Source of the DNA: Tritrichomonas musculus
Taxonomy: Eukaryota; Parabasalia; Tritrichomonadida; Tritrichomonadidae
Direction: 5' to 3'
Assembly: GCA_039105265.1 (NCBI GenBank)
Contig: JAPFFF010000002.1
Span: forward strand, 3,162,001 to 3,226,000
DNA: 64,000 nucleotides
Shown here one piece after another: positions 52,229-61,891 of the stretch. The translations under genes were made by a program, and so were the position numbers. The notes beneath the pieces were generated by a model. That model saw only the letters and a list, made by a program, of their open reading frames with translations, was not told where the DNA came from and made no database searches. Every line of letters begins with the position of its first letter. Within the stretch, counting starts at the first letter, position 1.

Positions 52229-53387
52229 ATTGCTCTAAATTAATTCTTTTTTTAGTGCATCAAAGTAAAAATTCAGCCTTTAATTAATTTTAATTTTCTT
52301 TTTTTTTGCTTTTTATATGCTTATCCAAGGTTTTTATCGAGCTCAAGATTTTTTTTATATTCTCCACTTTTTGTTTATGTATTAATTTATTGTTTTTATC
52401 GTAAAGAAAAAGTTACATCGCCCAAAAGAAAATGGATAGATAGAACTTTTTGAATTAATATATATCTCAATTAATGTATTGCATTTTTGAATTTGATCTC
52501 ATTTTTTGAAATACGTTATTGACGATTTTTATTTCTGATTTATCATGAAATAGTCACATAAAAACTATTAAGCAACAAATAATTTATCATATATATAGAT
52601 TAAGTAATGATGAAATTTATTATATAATATATTAAGGTTCTCCTTCCCTAAAAAAATGTAAATATTTCAATATTGAATTAACTCATAGAATAGATAATTC
52701 AATAGAGCATTTTTCGGAAAAAGTTTTGGTTAAAAATATAAAAATTTGACCTTAACGATTAAATCTTATTTTTTTCAATTTTTTATCGATTTTTTAATTT
52801 TATGATTTCAATCTGTAAAAAAAATAAAATCGATAAGATATCATGAAAATGTTTTTATTTAATAATTTAAAATATATATCTGCGTAAATATTATATTTTA
52901 ATTCGTTTTTAAAGACGATATTTATGCATTTTTTATTTGTGAAGTCTAATTGAATTTAATCTATTGAATTTGAAAGGAGAACCTTAAAAATTATAAACTT
53001 GAACCAAAAAGTCCTTACCACCAAATAAGTTATCAAAAAGTTTTATAAATATTTCAAAATATTTTTTTTCTCAAAATCGTAGCAAATTAGGCCAATATAG
53101 CATTTAGACTCCCAATACCGATATCACCAAATGTACATCCGATGCATTATACCATGAATTTCAAGATTTTTCCAATTTAGTTAATTATATGCAAGATAAA
53201 AAAAAACAATATTGTATTTTTACTGTAATAATTTATTAAATTTGGAACACAATTAATTTTCACTCTATCAATCCTAATTCAAACAAAAAATGGAGATGCA
53301 TTATACCCATAATTTTGTAAAAAAATGGGAATGAGGAAAATTATTAAGAGCACCTTTAATAAAAAGCAAATCTATAACAACACCAAA
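52229..53387. other. Intergenic region after galactokinase
   Basis: No gene. It contains the MITE at 52634-52985. GATGCATTATACC occurs twice in direct order (about 53138 and 53293), of unknown meaning. Confidence 0.5.
52634..52985. mobile_element. Small TIR element (MITE)
   Basis: AAGGTTCTCCTT at 52634-52645 and its exact complement at 52974-52985 enclose 352 AT-rich bases without a gene. The flanks are too AT-rich to size a target duplication. The AAGG tip is shared with other elements in this window. Confidence 0.6.
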
Positions 53388-53445
53388 GCGCTACTAATGT
53401 AGTGGTATCACTTAGGACTTCCAATCCTTGAATTCGAATTGCCTC
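53388..53445 (+). pseudogene. tRNA-Gly(UCC) relic
   Basis: The D-arm (TGTAGTGGTATCAC) and the anticodon arm (TAGGA CTTCCAA TCCTT, anticodon UCC) of a tRNA-Gly are well kept. The T-arm is shortened to about GAATTCGAATT and no 3' acceptor strand matching GCGCTAC follows. So the 3' half is lost or rewritten and the molecule should not function as a tRNA. It lies 114 bases from the intact tRNA-Glu, on the other strand. Confidence 0.5.
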
Positions 53446-53558
53446 ATTTCTACATATTAGCATTAATTTTTTTGATTACCTGATAATGATTATCTTCGAT
53501 TGTGCATTTAATTTGTGACATAAAAAAGAAAGAAAGTGGAAAAAAAAAATATAAAAAA

Positions 53559-53630
53559 TTTCGGTACGGGGAGTTGAACCCCGATTTCGTGGGTGAAAAC
53601 CACGCGGCTTAACCGTTAGGCTATACCGAA
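53559..53630 (-). tRNA. tRNA-Glu (anticodon UUC)
   Basis: 72 bases on the minus strand fold into a full cloverleaf. The acceptor stem TTCGGTA pairs with TACCGAA with discriminator A. The anticodon loop reads TTTTCAC with anticodon TTC, closed by CGTGG and CCACG. The T-arm is CGGGG TTCAACT CCCCG. The internal promoter boxes (TAGCCTAACGG and GGTTCAACTCC) are intact. No intron and no encoded CCA. Confidence 0.96.
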
Positions 53631-53770
53631 TTATATTTATAAAAGCATTTCATCATAATTTTCCATTTGTTTTATGAATGATTTTAATAATAGTAACGAA
53701 TTTTTTATTTTTTTTTTTTTGTGATGATTAATTAAATGGAGTTAACTGCTTATTGAATAATCTTATTTTT

Positions 53771-53776
53771 TCATTT
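53771..53776 (+). promoter_or_regulatory. Initiator (TCATTT) of the first HAD gene
   Basis: TCATTT fits TCAYTW and starts 15 bases before the ATG at 53786. Confidence 0.6.
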
Positions 53777-53785
53777 TTTTAGAAA

Positions 53786-54499
53786 ATGATCCTATTTACA
53801 TTAGCAATTCATTATATTACATTTGATGTTTATGGAACTTTGCTAAACATGAGCTCAATTGGTGAAACAATAGCTAAAATTGCTGAAGAAAATAATTTTA
53901 ATCCCGAAACAGCATCATCAATGTATTTAACTACAGAAGACGAAATCATGTACGGACAAGATTTTATGTTGCTCAATGAAGTTATTAACAGAACACTTTT
54001 CTGGACAGACACATATCTTAATCAAAACTTTTTCCAAAAAAATTATGATAGAGTTGTTCAAGCATATAAAGACTTAAAACCGTTTCCAGAAGTAGTTGAA
54101 TCGCTACAAGAACTCAAATCGAGAGGATACATATTAATAATGATGTCTAATTCAATGGAAATGATTATGAAAGAAAACAGGAAAACTCTTGGAGATGTCT
54201 TTGAAAAATCATACTTAGCTGATGAGATCAAAGCATATAAGCCACGTATCGAATTCTTCCAATATGTTCACAAAGATTTAGACTTTGATCACAATAATCA
54301 TACACATATTGCCAATGGATATTGGTGGGATATTGAACCAGCAACAAAGATGAATTGGAAATATAAAATTTGGGTTAATCGTAATCACATGAAAGGATCA
54401 TCTGAGTTTGATCCACAAATTGAAGTTTTTTATCTTAATGAAACTCTCGATTATCTTCCATCTCTTAAAGAAGATGATCATATGACTGATCAATTGTAA
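53786..54499 (+). CDS. HAD-superfamily hydrolase, haloacid-dehalogenase-like
   Basis: 237 residues. Motif I is FDVYGTLL with the nucleophile Asp14. The cap helices follow (residues about 25-95, with ALFWTD-like NRTLFWTDTYL). Motif II is MMSNS near 117-121, motif III KAYKP near 146-150, and motif IV near 173-183 is NGYWWDIEPATKMNW. The DVYGTL start and cap position match type II L-2-haloacid dehalogenase relatives; most protist members are phosphatases of unknown substrate. A paralogue lies tail to tail at 54820-55674; this one ends at DHMTDQL where the other continues into a membrane anchor. Its first 12 residues are hydrophobic but are also the first core beta strand. Confidence 0.85.
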   Translation: MILFTLAIHYITFDVYGTLLNMSSIGETIAKIAEENNFNPETASSMYLTTEDEIMYGQDFMLLNEVINRTLFWTDTYLNQNFFQKNYDRVVQAYKDLKPFPEVVESLQELKSRGYILIMMSNSMEMIMKENRKTLGDVFEKSYLADEIKAYKPRIEFFQYVHKDLDFDHNNHTHIANGYWWDIEPATKMNWKYKIWVNRNHMKGSSEFDPQIEVFYLNETLDYLPSLKEDDHMTDQL

Positions 54500-54819
54500 C
54501 AATTTTTTTTAAATATAGTATTAATTATATTAATATATTTAAATATCTATTAAATATAAAATTTCAAGAAAAAATAAAAGATGTTTAATACAATGACTAG
54601 AATCTATTAAAATAAAGCTACTCATATAAAAAAGAAATTATATGAAAATCATATTATCAATAATACAAAGTTTGTGAAAAGAAAACCCCCTTCAAAGTTG
54701 TAATTATGTTTTTTCAGTAATAATTTTTGCATAATTTGCTTTTTTAGTAAAAATTAAGAACAGATTAATATTGATCAATATTTTATGTAATTTAACTTCT
54801 TCGTTTTTATCAACAATGC
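54500..54819. other. Spacer between the two HAD genes
   Basis: About 320 AT-rich bases into which both genes read; no separate feature was seen. Confidence 0.5.
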
Positions 54820-55674
54820 TTATTTATTAAGGTTCTGATTTAATATTGGCACAGATATGGTCGAACTAAGATTTTGCTTCTTCTTTCTTTTAACAAGAAC
54901 AACAATCATGATAATAATCACAATCAGAAGAACAGCAGCTGCAATTCCTGCGCCAACAATCATCCAAGGAAACTTTTTCTCTTTTTTTAATGATGGCAAA
55001 TATTCAAGCGTTTGCGAAAGATTTGAAACAACATGATATGGCTCGAATTCTGGTGATGGCCTTTCATTATCACGATTGACCCAAATTTTATTCCATCCCA
55101 TTTGTGTAGCTGCTAAAATATCTGCCCAAACACCTTGTGCAATGTGTGTATGATTGTTGTTATCGAAGTCCAATTTCTGATGAACATATCTGAAAAATTT
55201 CAGGCTGGGTTTAAATGCTTTTGACTCTTGTGCAAGTATGCAATGCTCAAATAAATCTTCTAGAGCTTTTCGATTGACATCCATTAAAACATTAGCTGAG
55301 TATGACATGATGACAATTGTGTAACCTCTGTTTTTCATTTCTTTGAGAGTAGGAATGACTTCTGGAAACGGTTGATAACTGTAATACGCTTCAATTATTT
55401 TTTGATAACTTTCGTTTGTGTCGAAAAATGATGTGTTGAGATATAAATCTGTCCAAAAAAGTGCTCTTCGTATTTTTTGATCCCAATCTGAGTATTCATC
55501 ACCATAAACACAATGATCTTCGCTTTGTTCATAAGTTAGATATGCACGTGATGGATCAGGATAATTATTATCTGATGCAATTTTTTTTATGGCTATTTTT
55601 TTAGGTGAAGTATTAAGTAAAGTTCCATATACATCGAATGTTAGATAATGAACATTTAAAATAAATAATATCAT
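54820..55674 (-). CDS. HAD-superfamily hydrolase with C-terminal membrane anchor
   Basis: 284 residues, clearly a paralogue of 53786-54499 (shared FDVYGTLLN, ALFWTD, PFPEV, NNNHTHIA-like block, LEYLPSLK). Asp14 in FDVYGTLL, the Ser of VIMSYS, the Lys of KAFKPSLKFF and the Asp of GVWADILAATQMGW are all present, so it should be catalytic. After residue 230 it continues with a single strong membrane helix (MIVGAGIAAAVLLIVIIIMI), a basic stop-transfer KRKKK and a tail of about 20 residues. Basic residues after the helix suggest a cytosolic tail and a catalytic domain on the outer or lumenal side, with the hydrophobic first residues as a weak signal peptide; this topology is inference. Confidence 0.85.
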   Translation of the reverse strand: MILFILNVHYLTFDVYGTLLNTSPKKIAIKKIASDNNYPDPSRAYLTYEQSEDHCVYGDEYSDWDQKIRRALFWTDLYLNTSFFDTNESYQKIIEAYYSYQPFPEVIPTLKEMKNRGYTIVIMSYSANVLMDVNRKALEDLFEHCILAQESKAFKPSLKFFRYVHQKLDFDNNNHTHIAQGVWADILAATQMGWNKIWVNRDNERPSPEFEPYHVVSNLSQTLEYLPSLKKEKKFPWMIVGAGIAAAVLLIVIIIMIVVLVKRKKKQNLSSTISVPILNQNLNK

Positions 55675-57769
55675 TAAATATTTTTATTATTTTTATCATA
55701 CATTTTTTTTGAATTAAGCAGTTAACTTCCTATTTCAAAAACTCAATAAGTATTCAATTTTTATTTTTATCAATAAATTAAAAGTCTAATATTTCAGTTA
55801 CTGAAGGATTTCGACAAAAAGTAAAATATTATTTGTATAACACATAGTATACCCATTCAAGTGACATCTATATTTTTTAAATGATACAAATATATAAGAA
55901 ATTGATATATATTGAATTATAATTAAAGTCTTTATTTCAACCATTATATTTTATAATATTGGATATAAAATATATAAATTATATATTATAATTATTAAAT
56001 AAATTATTTATTAAGATAAATATAAATTTATTTAATTATTTTTTTTATTCAATTTAGTTGTACGACGTTTAATATTCACAATTTTTTCTGAATTTAAAAT
56101 TTATCGTCGGAAAATTTATTCAAATTGGTGACAATTCTTTTTTATCCTCTCAATTTTACAAAATATTGTGTGATGGTTACATTTTTTGTCCGTTTATTTT
56201 TTTTTATTGGAGTGCAAAAAGTCATATTTCCTCTTTATCAATCTCAAAACAAATTTTATCATCATCTTAGTTATTAATAGATGAAGCTATATTCTTGTTT
56301 TTATCCAAAAATTTGAATTTTGGAACATTAAATTTGGAAATATCTTTTGATGTTCACAAGATCCAACCATACTTACTCTGTCAAAAATTACTTTCATTCC
56401 TCACTCTATAAGAATATCACGGTAAAATACGAATTTAGAAATTGGCACACAAAAAGTTTCACTTTTTTAAGTAATATTTGCTATTTTTGAAGGCAAAACT
56501 TTAATATATTTTGTTTATATTGGTATATTTAGAATTGTCATCAGATGATCCATATGATGCAATAGTCAAATAGGAAATTTATTTTTGGTCCGTTATTTAT
56601 CAAACCAAATTTCTTATTTTTGGAAAATAAATATGTAGTTATCTTTTAAATATATAAATATTGCTATTTTATATATTTTTTTGTTTTAGAAAAGCTTTCT
56701 TAGGCTTATTTTGAACAATTCATTTTGAGAAGAAAAAAAGAAATTTGACCAAAAAAGCATTGAAAAAGTTAACAATTTTTTTTTTTTGAATTAAAACTTA
56801 AAAAGGAAGAAAAAAGAAAAATTATACAATAAATCATTATCAAATATAAATTTTTATTAAATGTTTATTATATATTCAACTAAAAAGAGAGAGATTTAAG
56901 ATAAATCTCAAAAAAATGAAATATGTATGCCAAAAGGAACTTCAAATTCAGCATTATATGCTTAGATAGTGATAGTAAACCTAAAAACTTTTCAATTTTT
57001 GTATATTCCGTCGGTAATCGGTAGGATTTGGTTTCTCTGATTGGCCATATGGAATTGATTTAAAATAATAAAAACCAATTATCTGTCCTTTAATAAAATA
57101 AATATTATAATTTTAGAAAAATCCTATAGAGATTTGCTGAGTGCTGCCCCTTCTTTTATGAGTCATGACCCCTCTCGATCAATTTAATGAAATAAATTTC
57201 TCATTTTTTGATGAAATCATTAAAATCAATCTGAAATAATAAATGAAAATACTTTATGTTCAAAGTTCGCACCTTTTAGATGATTTTTTTTAACGAACCA
57301 ATCTAAATAACCAAACATGTACAATAAATAACAGCAATTTCCCAATAGTTATCTAAAAAATTTTATTTCAAATACCAAATCTGTAAACTAAGGACATATA
57401 ATCGATCAATTTTCAGAATCTGACATTTTAATCAGAATTGCTCGACTTTTTCATTGGAAGTCCTCTCAAAAAAACAATTCGCATTTTTTTTATTAGATTT
57501 CCATACTTTTGGCATTTGATTTATATGAATGTTCGAAATTATTTTTGAACAAAAAATCATTGATTTCAAAGACTTAAAAATGCTTTTTATGCCTGTTGCA
57601 TTAATTTTTATTCTGAATGGATCAGTTTCATCATTTATTTTGGAAAAGATTCGAATGAAATGTTTTCTTGTTCACCAACACATTGCTTTATCATTCATCA
57701 ATTTAGCATTTAATTCAAAACAAATGCTTGGCTTTCTGATGATCTAATTCAAACATCAGTTCATGTATA
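55675..57769. other. Intergenic region
   Basis: Mostly AT-rich without recognisable genes. Between about 57410 and 57758 the minus strand has a long nearly open frame with one TGA, including NINQMPKVWKSNKKN-like basic sequence, possibly a further remnant next to the Sel1 fragment; it was not identified. Confidence 0.4.
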
Positions 57770-58030
57770 ATAAAAGAAACCCAACATAAAAAGCGACTCA
57801 GAATTATTTTAGTTTGCTGCTCTTTCATAATATTCTCTTGCTTTTTTGTAATCTCTTTTAACTCCATATTCAAAGAAATACGAATTTCCAAATTTTTTAA
57901 AAAACTTCACTCTTTCCTAAATTTTCAGATATTTCATAGTTTTCTCTAGCTTTTGAATAATCTTTATTAACACCATTGCCTAATAAATAAGCATCTCCTA
58001 ATTTATTATAAGCAAATGAATTATTCAATT
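57770..58030 (-). pseudogene. Sel1-like repeat gene fragment
   Basis: The minus strand reads AYNKLGDAYLLGNGVNKDYS with KARENYEISEN, then after a TAA in another phase FGNSYFFEYGVKRDYKKARE with YYERAAN, a TAA, and ESLFMLGFFYY. These are Sel1 repeats (LGxxYxxGxGVxxDYxKAxEYYexAA), helical pairs that serve as protein-binding scaffolds; in trichomonads they often follow a kinase domain. At least one frameshift and one stop break them, and no start or rest of the gene is nearby. Confidence 0.65.
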
Positions 58031-58182
58031 ATTATTATGCCAATATAATTTTTATTCAATTGTTTTTTTTTTTATATTCTATAACTTTTTCATTGAATTT
58101 TAATTTCATTTCTCAAAAACCTTACCAAATATTTGAATTTATAGATAACATTAGAATAAAGTGGTTAATAATTAACATTTAT

Positions 58183-59580
58183 TTAAAACGAGTAATAATT
58201 ATCATCATCAGTAACAAGCATAGCATTATTTTTAATTCTTCTTGAAGAAGAATTATCCATCGTTTCAACGAATCCTCCTTTTCCAGCTGTTGATTTCATA
58301 GGGTTTCTTGATGATAAATCTGTATCAGTAATCATGAATGGATTATGAGTAGTTGTCATTGTCGTTGATTCATCTTCAACAAATCTTGCGGATTTTTTAG
58401 GCTGCGTTGTTGTTGATAACATGAAAGGATCATTTGATCTCATTGATTTACTATTTTCAGTTTGATTCAACTGGAATCCATCAAATTCGTCTTCTTCTTG
58501 TTCGATATTCAAACTTGGCTCATTTTGATAACCTTCTATTTTTTCACTATATAAACTTTTAGTATGATGAATGCTTTGCGCTTTATTTATGCTTCCGGAT
58601 GACGAATCACCAATCGGCACTGGCATTGGAATCTCATTTTCAAGATGAATTCTAATTGCATCACGAATGTTATTAAAGTCTTTTTTCTTCTTCTGTAAAA
58701 CAACACCAGCTTGACTTTTAATTGATTCCATTGCATGAACACCAGCATTATAAAGAATTTCATCTGAATTTGGACCTTCAGCATCATCGTAATTATCAAC
58801 TGTGTAATGTTCCATGCTCAAATCTTGTTCATCAATTCCAAGTTCAGTATATTTTGGTCTGACTTCCAATGTTGAGACGCATTTTGAAGTTGGTGTGACT
58901 TTTGGATTTTGAATTGAGCGAAGCTCTTTATTCCTCTTTTTAAGAGCTAAATATTTTTGATATACGTCATGCACAATTTGCTTGTATCGTTCTTCTTGCT
59001 CAAAAACATATTGACGCAAGTTGTTAACGTCAATTCTTAAATTACTAATTATTTCTTCATTTCGATCATATGGCTGATTACGAATGATTCGCTTCCATGA
59101 CTTGATAAGATATGGATGTTCTTTTGAAATATGCGCATAAAGATCTTTAACCGCTAAAAACCGTTTCCCACATGAATAACATTTTTCTGGTTTCGATTTT
59201 TTTTCATCGTTCCTATCAGAATCTAATATTCGTTGATATTCTTTGCTCTTTTTAATATTTAGTTTTATTTCTCTTTCTTGCTTTTTAACTTTTTTAATAT
59301 AATAATGTAATTTTTGTGAAAAAGCTGATATACATTTTTGCATAATTAAAAATAAGCGAATCGAATAAGGATGTGATAGAATTTGAGAGTCATTGCTAGT
59401 TAATTTATAAGTTGGAAATTCATTTATGAATGATAATATATTATCATCTTCAAAATCTATTAGTGATGGATCTATTGATTTAATTAAATCCCAATCTACT
59501 GCAGATGAGAGGGCAACTGGCTCCAATTGCGGCTCATCAGAATAATGCGCCCTGAAAAGATTAAAATAGGATGGAATCAT
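58183..59580 (-). CDS. DZIP1: DZIP1-like zinc-finger protein
   Basis: The ATG at 59580 gives 465 residues; the frame extends four codons upstream only through a TTG. The N-terminal region has the block AVDWDLIKSIDPSLI and a helix LIMQKCISAFSQKLHYYI, as in the Dzip-like N-terminal domain. A coiled coil rich in Lys and Glu leads into one C2H2 finger, CYSCGKRF then HISKEH (C134, C137, H150, H155), and another coiled coil to about 225. The rest is polar with Ser/Thr and Asn and ends NNAMLVTDDDNYYSF. DZIP1 proteins act at the ciliary transition zone and basal body, which fits a flagellate. Animal DZIP1 is longer. The assignment rests on order of parts and local motifs. Confidence 0.7.
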   Translation of the reverse strand: MIPSYFNLFRAHYSDEPQLEPVALSSAVDWDLIKSIDPSLIDFEDDNILSFINEFPTYKLTSNDSQILSHPYSIRLFLIMQKCISAFSQKLHYYIKKVKKQEREIKLNIKKSKEYQRILDSDRNDEKKSKPEKCYSCGKRFLAVKDLYAHISKEHPYLIKSWKRIIRNQPYDRNEEIISNLRIDVNNLRQYVFEQEERYKQIVHDVYQKYLALKKRNKELRSIQNPKVTPTSKCVSTLEVRPKYTELGIDEQDLSMEHYTVDNYDDAEGPNSDEILYNAGVHAMESIKSQAGVVLQKKKKDFNNIRDAIRIHLENEIPMPVPIGDSSSGSINKAQSIHHTKSLYSEKIEGYQNEPSLNIEQEEDEFDGFQLNQTENSKSMRSNDPFMLSTTTQPKKSARFVEDESTTMTTTHNPFMITDTDLSSRNPMKSTAGKGGFVETMDNSSSRRIKNNAMLVTDDDNYYSF

Positions 59581-59764
59581 TTTAAATACCAAAATTTTTA
59601 AACGTTCTCTTTTTTTTTTTTTTTATCCCAAAAAAACAACTTTTATCCTTTTAAATCAATTTTCTTTTTAATTTAAATACTATATCTAATAATAACAATC
59701 AAATGATTTTATCAAACTCTATTTTTTATTAACTCTATGAATAGAATCAATTGATTTTATTTCT

Positions 59765-60340
59765 TTAGATAATTTGATAAACTGATACCAAATCATCACT
59801 TACAGGACTAAACGCCTTGCTGGTGATAACTGAGAAAACATTTTGGTTGGAATCTTTAATAATGACATGAGTTCTCATGCCATGAACAACTTGGGTTCTA
59901 TAAACCAAAACAGTTCCTTTCTTTGAAACAAGTAAATTAACTTTTTTCTGAATGGTTCTGACTAAACGAAGATAATCGTTGTTTGAGAAACGAGCTGGAT
60001 TTTGCCAGTTAAAACCTCCAAATGTTGGTCTTACACCAAGTGGACGCTTTATTCCAGTGATTGTTATTTTATTGTCGTGATCAACAAATAATAAAAGTTC
60101 AAACATGAATGATCCAGTATTTGACATGATGATAAGTTCTAGATTCATTCCATTAACAACTTGCATTTGTGCTAATATAATTTTGTAACCATTTGTTTCT
60201 ATTTCAGGGAAAAGATGGGGAAGATTTCTATCTAGATATGGCTTTATGGTTTTTATCTGTTCTGAATCAATTGATATTGTTTCCCAACCTCCAGGAATAG
60301 GATCAACAGAAATACTTAATGCAATTAATAATGCTAGCAT
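59765..60340 (-). CDS. Secreted protein with two cystatin-like domains
   Basis: The ATG at 60340 gives 191 residues; the frame reaches two codons upstream through a TTG. Residues 1-12 (MLALLIALSISV) form a signal peptide. PGGW at 16-19 supplies the glycine trunk of cystatins and QVVNG at 60-64 the first inhibitory loop (QxVxG). A second unit starts near 105 with GGFNWQNPARF and has TQVVHGM at 149-155. So this is a tandem cystatin, an inhibitor of papain-like cysteine peptidases such as the many secreted cathepsin-L-like enzymes of trichomonads (trichocystatins). The start is supported by a TCATTT initiator 12 bases upstream. No disulphide cysteines are present, as in stefins, although it is exported. 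Confidence 0.75.
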   Translation of the reverse strand: MLALLIALSISVDPIPGGWETISIDSEQIKTIKPYLDRNLPHLFPEIETNGYKIILAQMQVVNGMNLELIIMSNTGSFMFELLLFVDHDNKITITGIKRPLGVRPTFGGFNWQNPARFSNNDYLRLVRTIQKKVNLLVSKKGTVLVYRTQVVHGMRTHVIIKDSNQNVFSVITSKAFSPVSDDLVSVYQII

Positions 60341-60346
60341 AATCAA

Positions 60347-60352
60347 AAATGA
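60347..60352 (-). promoter_or_regulatory. Initiator (TCATTT) of the cystatin gene
   Basis: On the minus strand TCATTT lies 7-12 bases before the ATG at 60340 and fits TCAYTW, supporting that ATG over the upstream TTG. Confidence 0.6.
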
Positions 60353-60727
60353 TGAAATATCATATTTATTTTTTTCCTTTGAAATTTATTGAATAGTTAT
60401 ATCATTTTGAATGATTATTTTTTTTATTTATTTCAAAAGTTTTCAAAAAATTCAATTTGTAAAAAATTTAATTTTTATTTAATCATGAAAAAAAAATTTT
60501 ATATTTATTTTATTATCTATAGAATTATTATTAATTTATTTATATTAATCAGGTTAACTACCTCATTAACAATCTTCATTCTAATTTGTACAAATTAATC
60601 ATCTAATTTGATTAATTTTATAATGACAACAACCATTTGATAAGCATTCTGAAATGAAAATTTCAACAAAGATAAAAATATAAAAAACAATACAAACATT
60701 TATATAATAACAACTTTTTTTTTTCCT

Positions 60728-61169
60728 TCATTCGTAAGTTGTATAAGTCAAAGTATCATAATCAAATGTCGAATACTCACAAGCATCTTCTTCATTTGAA
60801 TAATACGAGTATTCATACTGTGCTTCGTAGTAATACTCGTATGTATAATACGAATATGAGTACTCTGAATCAGAATCCACTTCATCATTTAATGAAGAAT
60901 CAAAATCAGGCACGCTTTCTTGATGCTGTATTTCATATATTTTTCTTCTCAAATACAAGAGCATGCAAACAATAGCAATGATAATCAAGGCTAAAGAAAT
61001 AGAAACAGGACCTGCTGCTTTTTTCAACTCTTCCTTTGTAAAAACGTTTTTCCTTCCAGATACATCAGGCTTGTTGAAAATGTCTTGCGGATCTGGAATT
61101 TTGGTTCTATTTGGCGTGAAAAAGTTTGATGGCGTGAAATAACTAAACTGTTTCCAATCTGACGGGAAC
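60728..61169 (-). pseudogene. Membrane anchor and tail of the split Pmp-like gene
   Basis: This frame of about 147 codons has no ATG at its start; it is open into the insertion upstream. It begins SDWKQFSYFTPSNFFTP, continuing the Phe-Thr/Ser-Pro repeats of the frame at 61884-62729, then has a short stalk, one membrane helix (VSISLALIIIAIVCMLLYL) followed by RRK, and a cytosolic tail very rich in Tyr, Glu, Asp and Ser (SYSYYTYEYYYEAQYEY). This is the plan of trichomonad Pmp-like surface proteins: ectodomain, serine-rich stalk, one helix, short acidic tail. Cut off from its ectodomain, it is probably not expressed. The Tyr-rich tail could be a sorting or phosphorylation site. Confidence 0.7.
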
Positions 61170-61891
61170 AAAAATTGAATGGAATTGAATAAAAAACACG
61201 TTATTTACAAAAAAATTCTATTCATAAATGTTTTTACAAATGTTGTAAAGTATTCATTTTGTTCCCATCAGATCGAAAAAAACGAGTTTTTAAAAAATTT
61301 AAATTTTATTAATAGAATTAACAAATTTATGAGATTTTTTTCATCAGTTCTCCATACACATATGCTACAAAATATCTATAATGTGTAAATAACTAAATTT
61401 AAAACTTTTTTTGTGAAGATATATTGACATTATTAATGTATATGATAATTGATAGTAGAACGAATAAACAATATTTATGAAAGTTCTCGTATCTTTTTTG
61501 ATGCACCACTTTTTTTTTTTTTTTTTATGATTACATTCTTTTTTGGAAAAAATGCAAATTATTAGGTTATAATAAGAATTTTGATATCGCGTTGCATAAA
61601 TATTGCTAATAATAACAAGAGTATTTTATTTTGGTATGCATATTTTGCAAATTCCTGAGATGCTAATTTGAAAATAATCTTTATAATTAGCTTGGAAACA
61701 ACATTCGAAATTTATTGGATCTTTGGACTAATAAAATTGCTGGTTCATCCTTTTTTGACGATGAATTTGGGTCATTGGATCTAAATGTATATATTTGCTT
61801 TTGGATCTTAAATTATTCAATTTTTTAAAATTTTAGTTTTCTTTTCAAAAAGTTGATATATAACACAAAAAGTTATGTTCCTGTCAGATTG
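61155..61891. mobile_element. TIR element inserted in the Pmp-like gene
   Basis: CCAATCTGACGGGAAC at 61155-61170 and the inverted GTTCCTGTCAGATTG at 61877-61891 bound about 735 AT-rich bases without a gene. The flanks AAACTGTTT (61145-61153) and AAACAGTTT (61894-61902) form a 9-bp direct repeat with one mismatch; because this word is nearly a palindrome the inverted match extends to 27 bases (61143-61169 and 61877-61903). A third copy of the end, GTTCCCATCAGATCG, lies inside at 61261-61275, so a second smaller copy may be nested at the left end. Coding sequence of one gene lies on both sides. Confidence 0.75.

Noticed and set aside
53138-53306. Direct repeat GATGCATTATACC as a target duplication
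   Set aside because: No inverted ends lie next to the two copies, so it cannot be tied to an element.
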